Origin: an uncultured Oscillospiraceae bacterium
GTDB lineage: Bacteria > Bacillota > Clostridia > Oscillospirales > Oscillospiraceae
Direction: 5' to 3'
Assembly: GCA_905236305.1 (NCBI GenBank)
Contig: CAJOPB010000101.1
Location: forward strand, 1 to 53,343
DNA length: 53,343 nucleotides
Below the pieces are notes generated by a model. That model was not told the DNA's origin. It was given only the letters and a program-made list of their open reading frames with translations, and did not search any database. Of this stretch, positions 50,264 to 53,343 are shown piece after piece; the first letter of the stretch is position 1, and every line of letters begins with the position of its first letter. The position numbers and the translations under genes were made by a program.

Positions 50264-51541
50264 TCAGCTGGTGGATCCGTGCTCTTTTTCATAATCCAGT
50301 CTTCGAGAGCGCTTGCGGTATTTGTCCGGGCTGACTCCGGTTGCCCGGCGGAAGATCTTGCAGAAATAACTCTGGTCAGAGCAGCCCAGCATGGAACTGA
50401 TTTCCGTTACACTGAGCTCTGTTGTGAGCAGCAGGGACTTGGCTCGCTCTATTCGCAGCTCATTGAGATATTCCTTGAAGGTCATACCCGTGTCCTCCCG
50501 GAAGATGCGGGAGAAATAGGCGGGAGAATAGCCGACAAACTGTGCTACATCTTCCAGTGTGAGATGAAGCGCAAATTTTTGCCTGATATAACGCATCGCC
50601 TTTTCCATTGTGTCGGAATGACGGGTGTCCGAAACGGGGAACATTGCGTCAGTCAATTGCCGCAGGGCGGAGGCCAGCCAGCTGGTCAAAGCCTCCTGGG
50701 TGTGGATATTTCGGATTTCCCAGAGACAGCGGCGGCTGAGGTTGAGAATACGGTCGATATTTGCGCCGCCTACAGCAGCGGCCCGCATCAGTACGACAAA
50801 CAGCTCTGTAATGCGGACATGAATTTCCTCGTTATCCAGGGCATAGAAGTAGATGTGACCCAAAATCTGGTTCAAAAGCGTTCCTGCGCTATCCCGATCC
50901 CCGCGGACTACTGCGCGGAACAATGCCTGTTCCTTGTCCATGGGATAGGATACCCGAATGCCCTCAGAGCTTTTGAGATAAGCAATATAGTTCTCGATTG
51001 CGCTGCCCTGTGCATGGTCGTCCCTGGCCAGCAGCAGCTCCTGCCCGCTGTCACTGAGATAGACTGCGTTGGCAAATAACTGACGGGAGAGCGCCTGCAA
51101 TTGTGCGGAATTCCTGGGTGGCGCATCCTCGGAGGCACACTTCACTGCCGCCACGGCTTCACTCCCAAGCGCGTCCAAATCGAAGGATAAGCCGCTTAAC
51201 TGGTCCTCTGTTTCCATAATGCGCACCGGTCCTGCCACCAAAGCCCCGGCCAGGGAACCGCCGTTCATCACAGGAGAGGCAAAGAATGCCAGTCCCAAGG
51301 GACAGAAATAAATATAGCGCCCTCCGAAACGCAATGCAGCGTCCGGTGTCGCGGCATGAAGCGCCTCACAGCGAAAATCCATATCCAGAGCCGCGCACAG
51401 AGCGGCACAGACCTGCTCTGTCGGGCTGCAGAACAGCTTCTCACCCTCCGTATTATAAAACCGACAGCTGATTCCCGTGGAGGCGGCAAAGTCACCTACA
51501 ATCTCGCGGACTGTTTCCATGTCAAAGCTGCTGTCGTACAC
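50264..51541 (-). CDS. AraC-family regulator with PocR sensory domain
   Basis: A 425-residue regulator. The N-terminal part (about 8-165) is a PocR-type ligand-binding domain with conserved cysteines and the closing phrases RYIYFCPLGLAFFASPV and GGSLAGALVAGPV. A helical linker follows. The C-terminus (about 325-420) is an AraC DNA-binding domain with two helix-turn-helix units, LTLEDVAQFVGYSPAYFSRIFREDTG and LSVTEISSMLGCSDQSYFCKIFRRATG. PocR domains sense small molecules, for example in propanediol use, but the ligand is unknown here. I chose the GTG at 51541, nine bases after AAGGAGG; an ATG at 51520 is an alternative. It is divergent from the DUF5662 gene. Confidence 0.87.
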   Translation of the reverse strand: MYDSSFDMETVREIVGDFAASTGISCRFYNTEGEKLFCSPTEQVCAALCAALDMDFRCEALHAATPDAALRFGGRYIYFCPLGLAFFASPVMNGGSLAGALVAGPVRIMETEDQLSGLSFDLDALGSEAVAAVKCASEDAPPRNSAQLQALSRQLFANAVYLSDSGQELLLARDDHAQGSAIENYIAYLKSSEGIRVSYPMDKEQALFRAVVRGDRDSAGTLLNQILGHIYFYALDNEEIHVRITELFVVLMRAAAVGGANIDRILNLSRRCLWEIRNIHTQEALTSWLASALRQLTDAMFPVSDTRHSDTMEKAMRYIRQKFALHLTLEDVAQFVGYSPAYFSRIFREDTGMTFKEYLNELRIERAKSLLLTTELSVTEISSMLGCSDQSYFCKIFRRATGVSPDKYRKRSRRLDYEKEHGSTS

Positions 51542-51709
51542 CGCAAGGCGCCTCCTTTTCCCATGAGAGCAATGCCGGTCGCTTAGATCAACTGCTGCAG
51601 ATTTAATCCGGTCATTTGTCAGACGGGCTTTATTCCCCTTTTCCTTGCTCTGCCATCTCATACAGGCGTGCGTGCGAAGCGGAGTGCGCGGAGCGCTGTG
51701 CTTACCCTT

Positions 51710-51746
51710 GTTACAGTTTAGACACCCCCGGCGTCTGAACTGTAAC
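51710..51746. promoter_or_regulatory. Inverted repeat, operator-like
   Basis: GTTACAGTTTAGAC (51710-51723) and GTCTGAACTGTAAC (51733-51746) match at 13 of 14 positions, with one G-U pair if folded. They lie 29 bases before the -35 box of the DUF5662 promoter. Could be a regulator site or a terminator of an unseen transcript. Confidence 0.5.
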
Positions 51747-51774
51747 CGGAGCGCGGGAGGAGACGAAGAAAGCC

Positions 51775-51804
51775 TTGACAAGCCGGACTGCAAGCTGTTA
51801 GAAT
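51775..51804 (+). promoter_or_regulatory. Promoter of the DUF5662-phosphoesterase pair
   Basis: Consensus TTGACA (51775-51780), 18-base spacer, TAGAAT (51799-51804), about 125 bases before the start codon. Confidence 0.65.
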
Positions 51805-51928
51805 TCAGCTATATACAGACCGCAGTTCGCGGCCCATGGCCGAAGATCTTTTTGAGAAAGCAGGAAGGAATTATATTCTACATCTGTCGCGCCGATACTG
51901 TCAAGCTTTTCGGTTGGAGGTGATCGTA

Positions 51929-52504
51929 ATGCATCCCATTGCCCATTTCAAAACCATCACACGACACCGTGCGTTGGTGCGCAAATACTGTTTTCGGCTA
52001 GGACTGCATTTTCAGGGTCTGACCCACGACCTGAGCAAGTATGCCCCCGTTGAGTTCTGGCGCGGTGCAAAGTATTTCCAGGGGTTTCGAAGTCCTAACG
52101 ATGCCGAACGGAAGGAGACAGGCGTATCCATGGCCTGGCTGCACCACAAGGGACGCAACCGGCACCACTTTGAATATTGGATTGATTACTGCGTTGCCCC
52201 CGATGGACGGGTGTATATAGGCGGAAACCGTATGCCCATACGCTATGTGGCAGAGATGTTCTGTGACCGAATTGCTGCCTGCAAGGTTTATCTCAAGGAC
52301 AAATATACCGATGCCTCAGCGTATGATTATTTCATGCGTTCCCGTGACCATATCATGATCCACCCGGACACGGCGCGGGAATTAGAGATCATGCTGCAGG
52401 TGCTCCGGGACCGCGGTGAGGATGCCGCCTTTGCCTATGTCCGCCGGCGTCTGAGACGGGGCGACACGCCGCTGCACAATCCGGGACCGGGAGATGCATC
52501 ATGA
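51929..52504 (+). CDS. DUF5662-family protein, HD-like
   Basis: A 191-residue soluble protein of a family without known function (DUF5662-like by eye). It has an HD pair at H33/D34 in LTHDLSKY, a histidine-rich LHHKGRNRHHFEYW stretch (71-84), and D113 in FCDRIAACK. This spacing recalls HD-type metal phosphohydrolases, though I cannot show that it is one. The ATG at 51929 has GGAGGTGAT nine bases upstream; the frame opens at 51836 without a ribosome site. It overlaps the following phosphoesterase by four bases, so both are made together. Confidence 0.75.
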   Translation: MHPIAHFKTITRHRALVRKYCFRLGLHFQGLTHDLSKYAPVEFWRGAKYFQGFRSPNDAERKETGVSMAWLHHKGRNRHHFEYWIDYCVAPDGRVYIGGNRMPIRYVAEMFCDRIAACKVYLKDKYTDASAYDYFMRSRDHIMIHPDTARELEIMLQVLRDRGEDAAFAYVRRRLRRGDTPLHNPGPGDAS

Positions 52505-53250
52505 GGATCTTTGCCACCGGAGATACCCATGGGGGCTTTCAGCGCTTGTCTCCGGAGCGTTTCCCCATTCAAAAGGAGCTGGAACGGGAGGACTGCGTGC
52601 TGATCTGCGGCGACTTTGGCGGTGTCTGGAACGGCGAAGCCCAGGATGCGGAAAAGCTGGATTGGCTGGAGGAGCGGCCCTTTACCACAATTTTTGTCTG
52701 CGGAAATCATGAAAATTATGACGAGCTTTACCGCTATCCCGTGGTATCATGGCATGGGGGAAGGGTCCATCAGGTCCGCCCGCATGTGCTGCATCTGATG
52801 CGCGGGCAGGTGTTTGAGCTGGCGGGCCGGCGTTTTTTTACCATGGGGGGCGCCCGCAGTCTGGATGTTTGGGATGGCATTCTGGACCCTTCGGAGCCGG
52901 ATTTTGCTGAACGGTATTGGGCGCTGCGCAATCGCCAGGCCGTGTTTCGGGTCAAGCATCTCGACTGGTGGGAGCAGGAACTGCCCTCTGAGCAGGAGTA
53001 TCAGGAGGCCAGAAGAAATCTGCGCAGAGTGGACATGCAGGTGGATTTTATCGTAACCCACTGCGCACCGGACAGCATACAGGATGTCATGAGCGGTGGC
53101 CAGTTTCGTCATGACCGGCTGACCGGCTTTCTCCAGGAGGTGCGGGAGACCACCCAATTCCGCTGCTGGCTTTTTGGCCACTATCATCACAACAGCACAA
53201 TACAGGAGCGTTTTTTCCTGCTGTATGAACAGATCATTCAAATCATATAG
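52501..53250 (+). CDS. Metallophosphoesterase coupled to DUF5662
   Basis: A 249-residue calcineurin-like phosphoesterase with all metal-site motifs: GDTHG (7-11), GDFGG (37-41), GNHE (68-71), H187 in VTHCAP and GHYHH (226-230). GNHE replaces the commoner GNHD. There is no membrane segment or signal peptide. Its ATG overlaps the stop of the DUF5662 gene, which suggests a shared substrate or pathway; if both are hydrolases they may act on the same phosphodiester. This is inference. It differs from the phosphoesterase at 1089-1832 in length and motif context. Confidence 0.88.
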   Translation: MRIFATGDTHGGFQRLSPERFPIQKELEREDCVLICGDFGGVWNGEAQDAEKLDWLEERPFTTIFVCGNHENYDELYRYPVVSWHGGRVHQVRPHVLHLMRGQVFELAGRRFFTMGGARSLDVWDGILDPSEPDFAERYWALRNRQAVFRVKHLDWWEQELPSEQEYQEARRNLRRVDMQVDFIVTHCAPDSIQDVMSGGQFRHDRLTGFLQEVRETTQFRCWLFGHYHHNSTIQERFFLLYEQIIQII

Positions 53251-53266
53251 TTCATGAAAAGTCATG

Positions 53267-53287
53267 ACCACCGGCTCTGCCGGTGGT
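53267..53287 (+). terminator. Hairpin after the metallophosphoesterase
   Basis: ACCACCGGC (53267-53275) pairs with GCCGGTGGT (53279-53287) around a TCT loop, followed by TTG. Probable terminator, 16 bases after the stop. Confidence 0.65.
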
Positions 53288-53295
53288 TTGTAGAA

Positions 53296-53333
53296 GCCCC
53301 TCCGGGGCATTTTGTGGTTCCGCCTAAAGGCGG
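53296..53333. repeat. Two further small hairpins at the right edge
   Basis: GCCCC/GGGGC (53296-53308, then ATTTTG) and CCGCC/GGCGG (53320-53333) follow in quick order. The dense hairpin array runs to the window end and resembles the palindromic ends of IS200/IS605-type or REP-like elements, but no transposase is visible. Confidence 0.35.
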
Positions 53334-53343
53334 GGTCTGGCTA

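Larger units (their letters stand above)
51542..51928. other. Divergent intergenic region with a 14-bp inverted repeat
   Basis: A 387-base region between the AraC gene and the DUF5662 gene. It holds a long inverted repeat (51710-51746) and a promoter for the rightward pair (51775-51804). I found no convincing promoter for the AraC gene and no small gene. Confidence 0.55.

Overview
The window is a gene-dense, moderately GC-rich segment from a Gram-positive Clostridia genome. It most resembles an Oscillospiraceae-type gut anaerobe (Oscillibacter, Flavonifractor or Intestinimonas-like). The grounds are Shine-Dalgarno sites of the AGGAGG type, sigma-A promoters of the TTGACA-17-TATAAT type, MutS2, NiaR, HPr with both His15 and Ser46, MurT/GatD, YqzL next to RecO, and a MurE with the meso-diaminopimelate motif DNPR. 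I see no rRNA, tRNA, CRISPR array, prophage or complete insertion sequence. Most of the window is core chromosome.

Layout. 1-3192: signalling genes (a PAS protein cut by the left edge, a metallophosphoesterase and a membrane GGDEF protein). 3221-7245: cysE-cysS and a type-B carboxylesterase, closed by a 25-bp perfect hairpin. 7299-10391 (minus strand): ferrous iron uptake, feoA-feoA-feoB plus a FeoB-associated Cys-rich peptide, with an operator-like palindrome on the promoter and a terminator-like hairpin between feoA and feoB. 10507-15515: trmL, then the lower glycolysis block pgk-tpiA-gpmA-eno. 15516-18130: a repeat-bearing intergenic region with a cre-like palindrome, then a secreted SLH-like protein with an internally duplicated C-terminal domain.

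18236-21698: gltX-pncB-niaR, joined by 4-bp overlaps. 21746-25194: yqzL-recO-mutS2. 25252-29970: HPr, a DMT transporter, uvrC, rsmD, coaD and a coiled-coil protein. 30196-43547: a division and cell wall (dcw) cluster in the order mraZ-rsmH-ftsL-pbp-murE-mraY-ftsW-murG-murA-ftsQ-ftsZ; murF, murD, murC, murB and ftsA are not here. 43830-47683: a YihY-like membrane protein, then a copper module (csoR-copA). Its promoter carries two inverted operator-like sites, and its CopA has a CopZ-like domain fused to the C-terminus behind an internal ribosome binding site and ATG. 47886-50084: murT-gatD (lipid II amidation). 50264-51541 (minus): a PocR-AraC regulator. 51775-53250: a DUF5662/HD-like protein translationally coupled to a second metallophosphoesterase, followed by a cluster of hairpins at the right edge.

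The observations most worth a second look are the CopA-CopZ fusion with its internal start, the paired CsoR-type operators, the DUF5662-phosphoesterase pair with a 14-bp inverted repeat upstream, the duplicated domain of the SLH-like protein, and a short degenerate repeat shared by two distant intergenic regions. All calls come from reading the sequence; no database search was possible.
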